In this document: positions 25,739-34,858 of the stretch, one piece after another
Layout: each line of letters begins with the position of its first letter
How positions within the stretch are numbered: position 1 is the first letter of the stretch
Source of the DNA: JAFGXW01 sp964634385
GTDB lineage: Bacteria; Bacillota_I; Bacilli_A; Izemoplasmatales; Izemoplasmataceae
Direction of reading: 5' to 3'
DNA: 39,781 bases
Assembly (NCBI GenBank): GCA_964634385.1
Contig: CAZWIZ010000014.1
Span: 1 to 39,781, forward strand
Notes under the pieces: generated by a model
Databases searched by the model: none
Told to the model about the DNA's origin: nothing
What the model saw: only the letters and a program-made list of their open reading frames with translations
Program-made: the position numbers and the translations under genes

Positions 25739-26674
25739 ATGGAAACAGTAGAAAAAACAAAATATGTTCCACTTACACGGTTTCAAAGACTAATTCGTGA
25801 TATTAAAAAAAGTAAACATTATTATATATTAATGGCACCTTATGCGATTCTTTTCTTCACGTTTACTGTTTTACCTGTATTTATGTCTTTAGGGATTAGT
25901 TTTACATATTTTAATTTATTGGAGCCTCCTCAATTTATTGGGCTTGATAATTATTTAAAGTTATTCTTAGAAGATGATGTTTTCATTATTGCTTTAAAGA
26001 ATACACTTATATTAGCTGTAGTTACTGGACCAGTTAGTTATTTGCTTGCATTTGTATTTGCTTGGTTAATTAATGAACTTGGTCCAAAATTAAGAGCTTT
26101 TATGACTTTGGTTTTTTATGCCCCATCAATTTCTGGGAATGCATTCTTAATGTGGCTTATTATCTTCTCTGGAGATATGCATGGATACGCAAATGCATTT
26201 TTAATCAAATATGGATTAATTAGTACTCCTATATTATGGCTTAAAGATCCAAAGTATATGATGATAGTTATTATTATTGTACAACTTTGGCTTAGTTTAG
26301 GAGTTAGCTTTCTAGCGTTTATTGCGGGACTTCAAAATGTTGATAAAACACTTTATGAAGCAGGAGCAATTGATGGGATTAGAAATAGATGGCAAGAGTT
26401 ATGGTTTATAACTTTACCTTCAATGAAACCACAATTAATGTTTGGAGCTGTAATGCAAATCACAACTTCTCTAGCAATAGCTGCGGTGTCAATGCAGTTA
26501 GTTGGATTTCCTTCAGTTCAGTATGCTGGACACACTATTGTAACTCATTTAATTGATTATGGTACTGTCCGTTATGATTTAGGATATGCTTCGGCTATCG
26601 CAACATTCTTATTTCTTATTATGATTACAACTAACTTACTAGTTAGAAAAATGTTGAGAAAGGTTGGTGAATAA
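25739..26674 (+). CDS. CUT1 sugar ABC transporter permease, MalF/UgpA type (pair 1)
   Basis: 311 residues, six membrane helices, cytoplasmic N-terminus. The ABC-ATPase-coupling EAA loop is present as LYEAGAIDGIRNRWQELWFITLP (about residues 205-227). It begins with AGGAGA and ATG directly after the solute-binding gene and is followed by the partner permease. No ATPase is encoded in the window, so a shared MsmX-type ATPase elsewhere is presumed. Confidence 0.93.
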   Translation: METVEKTKYVPLTRFQRLIRDIKKSKHYYILMAPYAILFFTFTVLPVFMSLGISFTYFNLLEPPQFIGLDNYLKLFLEDDVFIIALKNTLILAVVTGPVSYLLAFVFAWLINELGPKLRAFMTLVFYAPSISGNAFLMWLIIFSGDMHGYANAFLIKYGLISTPILWLKDPKYMMIVIIIVQLWLSLGVSFLAFIAGLQNVDKTLYEAGAIDGIRNRWQELWFITLPSMKPQLMFGAVMQITTSLAIAAVSMQLVGFPSVQYAGHTIVTHLIDYGTVRYDLGYASAIATFLFLIMITTNLLVRKMLRKVGE

Positions 26675-26675
26675 G

Positions 26676-27560
26676 ATGACTGTTAAAAAAACTTTAAAAC
26701 AACGTTTAAACTTTAAAAGAACTAGAAAATTAAATCGTTCTCTTTATGGAGATATTGCATTATTTATTCTATTATTAATATTTGGATCTTTTAGTGCCTA
26801 TCCGTTAATTATGACAGCTTCAAATGCTTTTAAACCATTAGATGAATTATTCTTGTTTCCACCTAGACTTCTCCCACGTAATATTACTTTTGATAATTTT
26901 AGAGATTTATCAGAGTTAATAGGAAATTCTTGGATTCCATTTTCAAGATATTTCTTTAACACAATATTAATTACAGCTTTAGGAACAATCGGACATGTTA
27001 TTATCGCATCAATGGCAGCTTTTCCGCTTGCTAAATATCGCTTTCCAGGACGTGGAATTTTCTTTACTTTAGTTGTTTATTCATTAATGTTTGCACCACA
27101 AGTTACAGCTACTCCTAATTATATTATTGTTTCAAAAATTGGATTAATTGATAATCCTGCCGCTATTATTTTACCAGCTATAGCGTCTAGCTTAGGACTT
27201 TATTTAATGAAACAGTTTATGCAACAAATACCTGATGAACTAATTGAATCCGCTAAAATTGATGGAGCTAGTGAATATCGTATTTTCTTCCAAATAGTAA
27301 TGCCTTTAGTAAAACCTGCTTGGCTTACATTAATTATATTGTTATTCCAAAGATTATGGATAACAGATGGAGGATCGTTTATTTTTAGTGAAGAATTAAA
27401 ACCGTTGTCTTATGCTTTAAGACAAATAGCACAAGGTACAATTGAGAGGGCAGGAACTATTGCTGCTGTATCATTTATTATGATGATTGTACCAGTAACT
27501 TTCTTTATATTCTCTCAATCAAGAATAGTTGAAACATTCAGCCATTCTGGTATGAAATAG
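26676..27560 (+). CDS. CUT1 sugar ABC transporter permease, MalG/UgpE type (pair 1)
   Basis: 294 residues, six membrane helices. EAA loop ELIESAKIDGASEYRIFFQIV, followed by PLVKPAW, typical of MalG-type subunits. ATG 26676 with GGTGA five bases upstream is chosen over the in-frame TTG 26664, which lies within the previous gene. It heterodimerises with the product of 25739. Confidence 0.93.
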   Translation: MTVKKTLKQRLNFKRTRKLNRSLYGDIALFILLLIFGSFSAYPLIMTASNAFKPLDELFLFPPRLLPRNITFDNFRDLSELIGNSWIPFSRYFFNTILITALGTIGHVIIASMAAFPLAKYRFPGRGIFFTLVVYSLMFAPQVTATPNYIIVSKIGLIDNPAAIILPAIASSLGLYLMKQFMQQIPDELIESAKIDGASEYRIFFQIVMPLVKPAWLTLIILLFQRLWITDGGSFIFSEELKPLSYALRQIAQGTIERAGTIAAVSFIMMIVPVTFFIFSQSRIVETFSHSGMK

Positions 27561-27572
27561 GAGGGGAATAAT

Positions 27573-29048
27573 ATGATAAAGATATTTACGGTATTATCGG
27601 TTTTAATGATGTTGCCTATGCAACTATCATCAACTAATTATAATTATTCATATTATGGTGAAGTAATTCACTCTGCACCAGGCATGACATTTGCTGCATA
27701 TATTAATGCGCAATCTTTAGGTGTGACTTTAACTTCTCCTGAGGATTTAGTAGTGTATAACGATGAAATATTTGTTGTTGATTCTAATCAAAATAGTTTG
27801 ATTGTAATTGATAGTGCTTTTGGACTTTCCGGAGAACACAAAGAATTTAAGTTATCAACAGATTATGAATATTATCTATCTACTCATGGAGTTACTGATT
27901 TATCAGATGTTACTTTATCTTCACCTTACGGAATTGATGTTAGAGATTCCGGAATTTATATTTGTGATACTGGAAATTTCCGAATTGTTAAATTAAATCA
28001 TGATTATGAAGTTGTTGCTATTTTTGATAATATGGATGATAAAACTTTTGATGAAATTGATTTTGAACCTAAAAAAATCACAGTAGATACTTCTGAAAGA
28101 ATGTATGTTGTAGCTAAAAATGTTTATGAAGGAATTATGGAAATTAATTATGATGGAACGTTTAATAGATTTACTGGAGTAAATCCGATTAAATTAACAC
28201 CTTTCGAAATATTTAGTAGATCATTAATGTCAGAAAAACAAAAAGCGCAACTACAATTATTCTTACCTACTGAATATACTAACGTATCAATTAACGAACG
28301 CAGTTTTATTTATGCAACTTCAAAAACAAGTACTAATAATGCTGAAAATCCAATTCAATTAATAAACCCTAAAGGAGTAGATGTTATTAAGAGAAATGGA
28401 TACTTTTCACCAATGGGAGATATTCATTATGTTGTTGGGAAAAATAATTATGTAATTGATGGTCCTAGCGAACTTGTTGATATTTCAACTACTGATAATG
28501 GAATTTATACAGTATTGGATCAAAAAAGATCACGATTATTTACATATGATGGTGAAGGTAATTTGTTATATATTAATGGTGATGAGGGATCTCAAAGTGA
28601 TAAATTTAGTGAGGGAGTTGCAATTGAATATTTCGGTGATGATCTATTAATTTTAGATCGTGGTACTAAAACAATTGTCATTTACCAATTAACTGAATTT
28701 GGAGCTTATGTAAATCAAGCTATTGCTTATCATGCAGCTGGTGAATTTGAAAAAGCAGCTAAAATATGGAAAGAAGTAGTTAAAATTAACTCTAATTATG
28801 AAATAGCTTTTAACGGTATTGGTAAATTATTGTTGAGACAAGAAAAATATAAAGAAGCGATGGACTATTTTAAATTAGGTCATGATACGTATTATTATTC
28901 AAAAGCTTTTAAAGGGTATCGTAATGAGATGATTAAGAGTAATTTCGGACTAATTATGGGAACTATTATTGGAGTATCTGCATTAGCAATAGGATATAAG
29001 GTCTATTCGACTTATAAAAAAGGAGGATCGATTTTATATGAAGACTAA
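27573..29048 (+). CDS. Membrane-anchored NHL-repeat beta-propeller with TPR region
   Basis: 491 residues. An N-terminal signal sequence (1-20) is followed by NHL-type propeller repeats over about 45-365 (LTSPEDLVVYNDEIFVVDS, LSSPYGIDVRDSGIYICDT). Two TPR-like helical pairs lie at about 375-445 (GEFEKAAKIWKEVVKINSNY, QEKYKEAMDYF), with one membrane helix near 458-478 and a short cytoplasmic tail. Exact function is unknown. Proteins of this layout sit beside CUT1 permeases and Yip1-like genes in some Paenibacillus-type clusters, to my recollection. Its position between the permeases suggests an extracellular scaffold or sensor for the transporter. The next gene overlaps it by 11 bases. Confidence 0.75.
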   Translation: MIKIFTVLSVLMMLPMQLSSTNYNYSYYGEVIHSAPGMTFAAYINAQSLGVTLTSPEDLVVYNDEIFVVDSNQNSLIVIDSAFGLSGEHKEFKLSTDYEYYLSTHGVTDLSDVTLSSPYGIDVRDSGIYICDTGNFRIVKLNHDYEVVAIFDNMDDKTFDEIDFEPKKITVDTSERMYVVAKNVYEGIMEINYDGTFNRFTGVNPIKLTPFEIFSRSLMSEKQKAQLQLFLPTEYTNVSINERSFIYATSKTSTNNAENPIQLINPKGVDVIKRNGYFSPMGDIHYVVGKNNYVIDGPSELVDISTTDNGIYTVLDQKRSRLFTYDGEGNLLYINGDEGSQSDKFSEGVAIEYFGDDLLILDRGTKTIVIYQLTEFGAYVNQAIAYHAAGEFEKAAKIWKEVVKINSNYEIAFNGIGKLLLRQEKYKEAMDYFKLGHDTYYYSKAFKGYRNEMIKSNFGLIMGTIIGVSALAIGYKVYSTYKKGGSILYED

Positions 29049-29676
29049 ATTAAAACAAATATATAATGATTTTTTTGTTTTTCCGAAATATATTTTGTTT
29101 CATCCGTTTGATGGATATACTGATTTAAAAAGATATAAAAAAGGAAAACTTTCGGTGGCAGTAGTTTTTATTATTTTATTTGCTATTTTTAGAATTTTTA
29201 AATACTCGTATGAAGGATTTATTATTAATGATAATAATCCATTAATGTTAAATAGTATTCAAGAAATCTTTTCAGTAGTTTTATTAGTAGGATTATTTAC
29301 TATTGGAAACTGGAGTGTAACAACATTAATGGAAGGTAAAGGAACATATAAAGAGATTTTAATGGTAACGGGGTATTCATTATTTCCAATGATTATTATT
29401 GGGTTTCCCGCAGTTATAATTTCTAATTTTTTAACATTGGAAGAAATTGCTTTTTATAGATTATTTATGTATTTAGCTACTATTTCAACAGTTTGGATGT
29501 TATTTATGGGTATTTTGAACGTGCATCAATATGGACTTGGTAAAACACTTATAGCATTTTTAGCAACTGCTATTTCGATGTCAGTTATGATGTTTTTAGG
29601 ATTGTTATTTTTCGATCTAATTCAACAGTTTATTTCATTCGTAGTTGCAATATACAAAGAAATCTCACTAAGGTAG
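29038..29676 (+). CDS. Yip1-family-like integral membrane protein
   Basis: 212 residues with about five membrane helices after a cytoplasmic N-terminus (FPKYILFHPFDGYTDLKRYK). The phrases ILMVTGYSLFPMIIIGFPAVI and WMLFMGILNVHQYGLGK fit the Yip1 domain. GGAGG lies within the end of the preceding gene, which it overlaps by 11 bases, implying coupled translation. Function is not known in bacteria; the tight coupling to the NHL-TPR protein suggests a complex. Confidence 0.72.
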   Translation: MKTKLKQIYNDFFVFPKYILFHPFDGYTDLKRYKKGKLSVAVVFIILFAIFRIFKYSYEGFIINDNNPLMLNSIQEIFSVVLLVGLFTIGNWSVTTLMEGKGTYKEILMVTGYSLFPMIIIGFPAVIISNFLTLEEIAFYRLFMYLATISTVWMLFMGILNVHQYGLGKTLIAFLATAISMSVMMFLGLLFFDLIQQFISFVVAIYKEISLR

Positions 29677-29691
29677 AAAGGGGATTATAAA

Positions 29692-32259
29692 ATGACTAAA
29701 AATAAATATATAATTATTGGTTTATTAGTAACGATTATTAGTGTATATTTTTTCACATTTAATATGAAACCCTCTACATTAACAGAAAACAATTTATTAC
29801 CATTCACAAAAGATGGTTTTATTGATTCTGAGTTATTATCAGATACTAATAAACTTATTGTTAGCAACACAAACTACGAACTTTATTTAGATGAAACAAC
29901 ATCATATTTTAAAGTAATTGACAAAATAACAGGCGATGTTTGGGAGTCGAATCCGAGTATCAATGATCCTTGGGAAAATGATCCTAATGTCACAATTACA
30001 AATTCAGCTATAGATAAACAAAAATCAACATTAGAATTATCATATTTTAATAATTCTGGGTCTTTAGCGACTATAAATAATTATAAATATAGTATTTATC
30101 ATCCACAAAACATATTAGATTCTGCAGGGAAAAGAACTTTTGAAATCAAATATACGCCTAACGGTTTTCAAGTTTTATATTTAATTGAAGATTTAGAAAT
30201 AGATTATTTATATTTCCCTAAATATTTACCAAAAGATGTGCTTGAGGCAATGGATGAACGTGATGTTCTTGAAGCTATTGCTTATACAGGATTTGATGAA
30301 GAACTACAAGCTTACGAAATTACTCAATATGAGGATATGTCTAGACTTGTAAAAAAAAGATTATTCAAAATATTTTATGAAGATATGGAGTATACAAGAG
30401 AACAATCGATTTCAGAAAATGCATCGTATGGATATACCGAACAATATGAAAAAGTATATTTTGAAATCGGGGTTGATATTACTTTGAATATAGATGGAAT
30501 TGATGCATCAATTATTAATGAATCAATCGTTGAGCCAGGAAATGTTAAAATTGCAAGTATTGCTTTTTTACCATTATTCGGAACTGCGGTATCTATTGTA
30601 GACGATATTGAAACAGAAGGATATATAGTTTTGCCAGACGGCAGTGGAGCTGTGATTGAGTTCAATAATGGCAAATACTATCAAGAACCTTATTCAAAAA
30701 GAGTTTATGGTGAAGATATTGCATTAATGAGTTATAAAATGGCTGAGCAACAACAAAAAATCAGTATTCCTTTATTTGGAATGGTAAAGGAAACATCAGC
30801 CTTTGCGGCAATCATAACAAAAGGAGATACAATGGCAACTATTAAAGCTGATGTATCAGGGAGAATCGATTCTTATAATCGTGTTTATGCTTCATTTAAA
30901 CTAAGGGAAAGTGAATCAATTACCTTGGGTAGTGGGTATAGTCAATATGGATTAGATTTATTTACACAAAAAATTGTAAACACAGATTTTACAATTAGAT
31001 ATATTTTTTTAGATAATGATAATAATAATTATGTGGGAATAGCTCATGCTTATCAAAATTATCTAATTGATAATGAAGAACTTAATAGTGTTGATTCAAC
31101 AACTTCTACAATACTTACTACAGAATTTTTAGGAGCATATGAACAAAAGGGATTCTTTTTAGGTATTCCATATTATTCTGATAATTCTCTTACTACATTT
31201 GATGAATCTACTATTATACTAGATGAGTTATTGAGTCGAGATATTAATAATATTAATGTTTTATATACTGGAATAATTAACGGAGGATTAAGCAACACAC
31301 TAAGTGACAAATTTAAGATTGAAAAAGTACTTGGTGGAAAAAGAGATTATCGTAATTTGTTAACTTATTTAGAGGAAAAAGATATTGCTTTTTACCCTAA
31401 TGTAAGACTAATGACTACTTCGAATTATGATAAATTATTTGATAATTTCAGATATACAGCTAGTAGAATTAATGGTGCACAATCATATTATTTTAATTAT
31501 CATTTACCATCAAAATTACCAGCTAGTGAAGTATCGTTTACTAATTTAAAAGATGATTTTATTGTTAATCCATTATATTTAAAACCAATTATCGATAAAC
31601 TATATAAGGATTATGATGGAGAAAACATAGCGTTTGATATGTTAGGATCTGTGATTGGTGGTTCTTATGATCGAGATGACGTATTATACAAACAAGATGC
31701 TTTACAATTACAGAAAAACATTTTATTAAATACTAACAAATCAGTAATGCTTTCAGATCCTCTTGGATTTGCGATTCCTTATGCATCATATATTACTGAT
31801 TTGCCTATAGAAACAACACTTTATGCGATACTAGATTATCAAATACCATTACTTCAATTAGTATTATCAGGTAAAATTGATTATTCAACAGAAAGTTTAA
31901 ATATGTCAAACGAAAGAAGTGTTCAATATAACTTTTTAAAAGTTATTGAAACAGGATCGAATATTAAATATACTCTTTCATACGATGATTCAAAAGAATT
32001 AAGAAATACACCGTTTAATTATTATTTATCAACTAGTTATACTAATTGGTTAGATTCTATAGAAGATATGGTTAATGAACTAGATAATATAGGAATTCAT
32101 AAAGGATCGCTAATTGATCATATTAAACTTGAAAATAACGTTTATCAAGTAACATATTCTACAGGATTAAAAATAATTATTAATTATAATTTAAGTGATG
32201 TAACAATTGGAACTACTGATGTAGGGGCCATGGATTATATTGTGTTGGAGGTCGGCTAA
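29692..32259 (+). CDS. DUF5696-like membrane-anchored protein of unknown function
   Basis: 855 residues. One N-terminal membrane helix (about 5-23) with the rest outside. The first half is beta-rich, resembling the N-terminal sandwich of large glycosidases (YELYLDETTSYFKVIDKITG, VLPDGSGAVIEFNNGKY). The second half could be a TIM barrel (INVLYTGIINGGLSN, IAFYPNVRLMTT, NIAFDMLGSVIGG). Layout and neighbours match the DUF5696 group found with CUT1 transporters. A glycosidase-like activity is possible but I see no motif that proves it. Ribosome site AAAGGGG before ATG 29692. It directly precedes permease pair 2. Confidence 0.68.
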   Translation: MTKNKYIIIGLLVTIISVYFFTFNMKPSTLTENNLLPFTKDGFIDSELLSDTNKLIVSNTNYELYLDETTSYFKVIDKITGDVWESNPSINDPWENDPNVTITNSAIDKQKSTLELSYFNNSGSLATINNYKYSIYHPQNILDSAGKRTFEIKYTPNGFQVLYLIEDLEIDYLYFPKYLPKDVLEAMDERDVLEAIAYTGFDEELQAYEITQYEDMSRLVKKRLFKIFYEDMEYTREQSISENASYGYTEQYEKVYFEIGVDITLNIDGIDASIINESIVEPGNVKIASIAFLPLFGTAVSIVDDIETEGYIVLPDGSGAVIEFNNGKYYQEPYSKRVYGEDIALMSYKMAEQQQKISIPLFGMVKETSAFAAIITKGDTMATIKADVSGRIDSYNRVYASFKLRESESITLGSGYSQYGLDLFTQKIVNTDFTIRYIFLDNDNNNYVGIAHAYQNYLIDNEELNSVDSTTSTILTTEFLGAYEQKGFFLGIPYYSDNSLTTFDESTIILDELLSRDINNINVLYTGIINGGLSNTLSDKFKIEKVLGGKRDYRNLLTYLEEKDIAFYPNVRLMTTSNYDKLFDNFRYTASRINGAQSYYFNYHLPSKLPASEVSFTNLKDDFIVNPLYLKPIIDKLYKDYDGENIAFDMLGSVIGGSYDRDDVLYKQDALQLQKNILLNTNKSVMLSDPLGFAIPYASYITDLPIETTLYAILDYQIPLLQLVLSGKIDYSTESLNMSNERSVQYNFLKVIETGSNIKYTLSYDDSKELRNTPFNYYLSTSYTNWLDSIEDMVNELDNIGIHKGSLIDHIKLENNVYQVTYSTGLKIIINYNLSDVTIGTTDVGAMDYIVLEVG

Positions 32260-32260
32260 G

Positions 32261-33214
32261 ATGAATAAAAAAAATGCATCTACACAATTACCAACAATAA
32301 ATGTAATCCCAAAAAAGAAAAGAATACGGTTATCATATAAAAAACAAAAAGTAGTGATGGGAATTGTTTTCTTATTACCATGGATAATTGGATTTATTTT
32401 CTTATTTGCAGTTCCTTTCATTGAATCATTTAGATATAGTTTTTATGAATTAACACCAAAATCAGGTGAAATTATTAAAGTATTTATTGGATTGGATAAC
32501 TATGTCTATGCTTTTAATGAACATGTTGCTAGAAATACTAGTTTTAAGGTTGAACTTATTAATACAACATTAGATGCTTTAATTAATCTGCCAGTATTAC
32601 TGATTTTTAGTTTATTTATTGCAGTAATGTTAAACATGGAATTTAAAGGAAGAGCAATTGTACGTGCTATTTTCTTCATTCCAGTAATTTTAAATTCAGC
32701 TGCAGTAGCCTCGGCTCTTGGTGGTGGAGACGCAATTGCTTCTTTACTCGAGGCACAAGGAATTGATAAAATTTTCGACTTAGAGTTTTATTTACTTCAA
32801 ACAGGGATGTCTGAATGGCTAATTACATTTATAGTCGGATTAATTGATCGTATTTATACAATATTATCACTTGCGGGAGTTCCAATTTTATTATTTTTAG
32901 CAAGTATTCAATCTGTTCCTAAATATTTATATGAAGCTGCGAAAATTGAAGGAGCAACATCTTATGAAACATTTTGGTTAATAACATTGCCAAATGTTAC
33001 TCCTCATTTAGTCACAGTTACTGTATATGCATTAGTTGATACATTCTTAACTTCTTCAGTTAGTGATATTATTAGTGATGAATTAAATCACCAAAATTGG
33101 GGATTAAGTTCAGCAATGGCTTGGGTTTACGTAGGAACGATAATAGTCATGTTAGTATCACTTGGGTTATTAGCTAAAGGACTGAAGATTGGAGGTTCTC
33201 ATTATGAAGAATAA
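32261..33214 (+). CDS. CUT1 sugar ABC transporter permease, MalF type (pair 2)
   Basis: 317 residues with a long basic cytoplasmic N-terminus, then six helices. EAA loop LYEAAKIEGATSYETFWLITLP. ATG 32261 has GGAGG at 32246-32250, partly inside the end of the DUF5696-like gene; the in-frame TTG 32240 precedes this site and is rejected. A second heterodimer distinct from pair 1. Confidence 0.92.
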   Translation: MNKKNASTQLPTINVIPKKKRIRLSYKKQKVVMGIVFLLPWIIGFIFLFAVPFIESFRYSFYELTPKSGEIIKVFIGLDNYVYAFNEHVARNTSFKVELINTTLDALINLPVLLIFSLFIAVMLNMEFKGRAIVRAIFFIPVILNSAAVASALGGGDAIASLLEAQGIDKIFDLEFYLLQTGMSEWLITFIVGLIDRIYTILSLAGVPILLFLASIQSVPKYLYEAAKIEGATSYETFWLITLPNVTPHLVTVTVYALVDTFLTSSVSDIISDELNHQNWGLSSAMAWVYVGTIIVMLVSLGLLAKGLKIGGSHYEE

Positions 33215-34202
33215 ATTATTTAATAAGTTAAAATTGATGTATGAGAATATCTATGAAAATCTTACTAATCCAAGAAATGTAATGGTAAGAAGTAAAAAGT
33301 CAAAAGAAATTATAATGGTAGTATTAAGAAATGTATTATTGTTTGGATTATGTTTTGTAATATTATTTCCAACAATACAACAAATATCTATGGCTTTAAG
33401 AGCACCAGAAGATGTTAACAATCCAGCTGTTGTTTGGATCCCATTACACTGGTCTTTAATGAATTTAAAAATAGCAGCAGTTGTATTAGACTATAAAAAT
33501 GCGTTACTAAACACAATAAAAATAAGTGTTATTTCAATGTTTCTTCAAATATTATCTACATCTTTAGCAGGATACGCTTTTGCTAGATTAAAATTTAAAG
33601 GAAGTAATATTTTGTTTATTTTTGTTATTTTAACGATTATTATCCCTCCTCAAGCACTATCTCTTCAACAATATCTATATTTTAAAGATTTAGGATTAAT
33701 TGGAAATGAATTATCTATTTATTTAATGAGTGGGCTTGGAATGGGAATTAGAAGCGGAATCTTTATTTATATTTTTAGACAATTTTTTAGAGGGCTTCCA
33801 AAAGAACTTGAAGAATCAGCACAGATTGATGGAGCTGGAGTCTTTAGAACGTTTTGGAATGTTATGTTACCTAACGCTCGTGGAGCATTAGTAACTGTTG
33901 GTTTATTCGCGTTTGTATGGGCTTGGAATGATGCGTATTATGTTAAAATATTTGAGGTAAGCACATCTGATTTTCCATTATTAACAATGCGATTAATTAA
34001 TGCAGCTGAAGGAATGTATGCAGCATTGTTTTATACAGGTGGATTAGATTTAATAGGCCAAGATGTTTGGGAAAATCCATTATTTTTGTCGCTTATTTCT
34101 AATGTAGCAGCGTTGCTTATGATGTTACCATTGCTTATTATGTATCTATTTGTTCAAAAGCAATTTGTTGAATCTATTGAAAGAACAGGTATCGTTGGAT
34201 AA
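33204..34202 (+). CDS. CUT1 sugar ABC transporter permease, MalG type (pair 2)
   Basis: 332 residues from ATG 33204 (TTGGAGG 8 bases upstream; the TTG at 33189 is part of that ribosome site). Six helices and EAA loop ELEESAQIDGAGVFRTFWNVMLP. Overlaps the previous gene by 11 bases. A stretch between the fifth and sixth helices (about residues 253-295) is longer than in pair 1, which may reflect a different cargo or partner. Confidence 0.92.
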   Translation: MKNKLFNKLKLMYENIYENLTNPRNVMVRSKKSKEIIMVVLRNVLLFGLCFVILFPTIQQISMALRAPEDVNNPAVVWIPLHWSLMNLKIAAVVLDYKNALLNTIKISVISMFLQILSTSLAGYAFARLKFKGSNILFIFVILTIIIPPQALSLQQYLYFKDLGLIGNELSIYLMSGLGMGIRSGIFIYIFRQFFRGLPKELEESAQIDGAGVFRTFWNVMLPNARGALVTVGLFAFVWAWNDAYYVKIFEVSTSDFPLLTMRLINAAEGMYAALFYTGGLDLIGQDVWENPLFLSLISNVAALLMMLPLLIMYLFVQKQFVESIERTGIVG

Positions 34203-34216
34203 CTGGAGGAATTATT

Positions 34217-34858
34217 ATGAATTTTGAGAAATTAGTTAATTCAAAAATTAATGTTTTTGCAGACTGGATTATTAGACTAGTAATGATTAACTTAATGATT
34301 ATTGTCTCTTCTTTGTTAGTCATTACTATTTATCCTGCATTGAGTGCTGGATTTAATATGTTCCATGATTATATTAATGGTAAAAATCCTAAATTATTTA
34401 AAGGGTTTATCAATTATTTTAAAGAGGATTTTAAGAAAAAAGTTATTATTGGAATTATTATTGGAATTAGCATTTTGGTAGGATTTCTTAATGTTCGTTA
34501 TTATTCAACAATATTAGAAACAACTTCCTCAGTCTTTTATTTGATTGGATATTATGTTACTTTAGCCTTGCTTGCGGCGCTTTATGCAGGTAGTTTTTAC
34601 TCAATTGTTGTTTTTAGAGTAAGCCCTTCTTTGAAAATAAAACATATTATTAAGGTATCATTTGTTTTAGCTGGGAAATTTTATTTTAGAACATTATTAT
34701 TAGTTATTGTTAATACTGCTGTTATCCTTTTATTAATTTATCCACCTACAGCGATGTTATTCATCTTTGTGGGAGTTTCAATTGTTCTTGTTGTTGACGT
34801 ATTAATTACAACAGATGTAATTTACTATTTAGTGAATTTGGGTGAAAAAAATGGTTAA
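34217..34858 (+). CDS. DUF624 (YesL-like) integral membrane protein
   Basis: 213 residues, about five membrane helices. The N-terminal region (WIIRLVMINLMIIVSSLLVITIYPALSAG in part) and the FHDYINGKNPKLFKGFINYFKE loop fit DUF624/YesL, a family often encoded with CUT1 transporters for complex glycans. Molecular role unknown. GGAGG precedes ATG 34217. It overlaps namZ by 8 bases. Confidence 0.8.
   Translation: MNFEKLVNSKINVFADWIIRLVMINLMIIVSSLLVITIYPALSAGFNMFHDYINGKNPKLFKGFINYFKEDFKKKVIIGIIIGISILVGFLNVRYYSTILETTSSVFYLIGYYVTLALLAALYAGSFYSIVVFRVSPSLKIKHIIKVSFVLAGKFYFRTLLLVIVNTAVILLLIYPPTAMLFIFVGVSIVLVVDVLITTDVIYYLVNLGEKNG

Noticed and set aside
30375..30674. Minus-strand open frame of 99 codons
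   Set aside because: Antisense to the DUF5696-like gene, no ribosome site or recognisable domain.
29692..32259. Naming the DUF5696-like protein as a defined glycoside hydrolase
   Set aside because: The fold impression is only from sequence texture; no catalytic pair or family signature could be identified.
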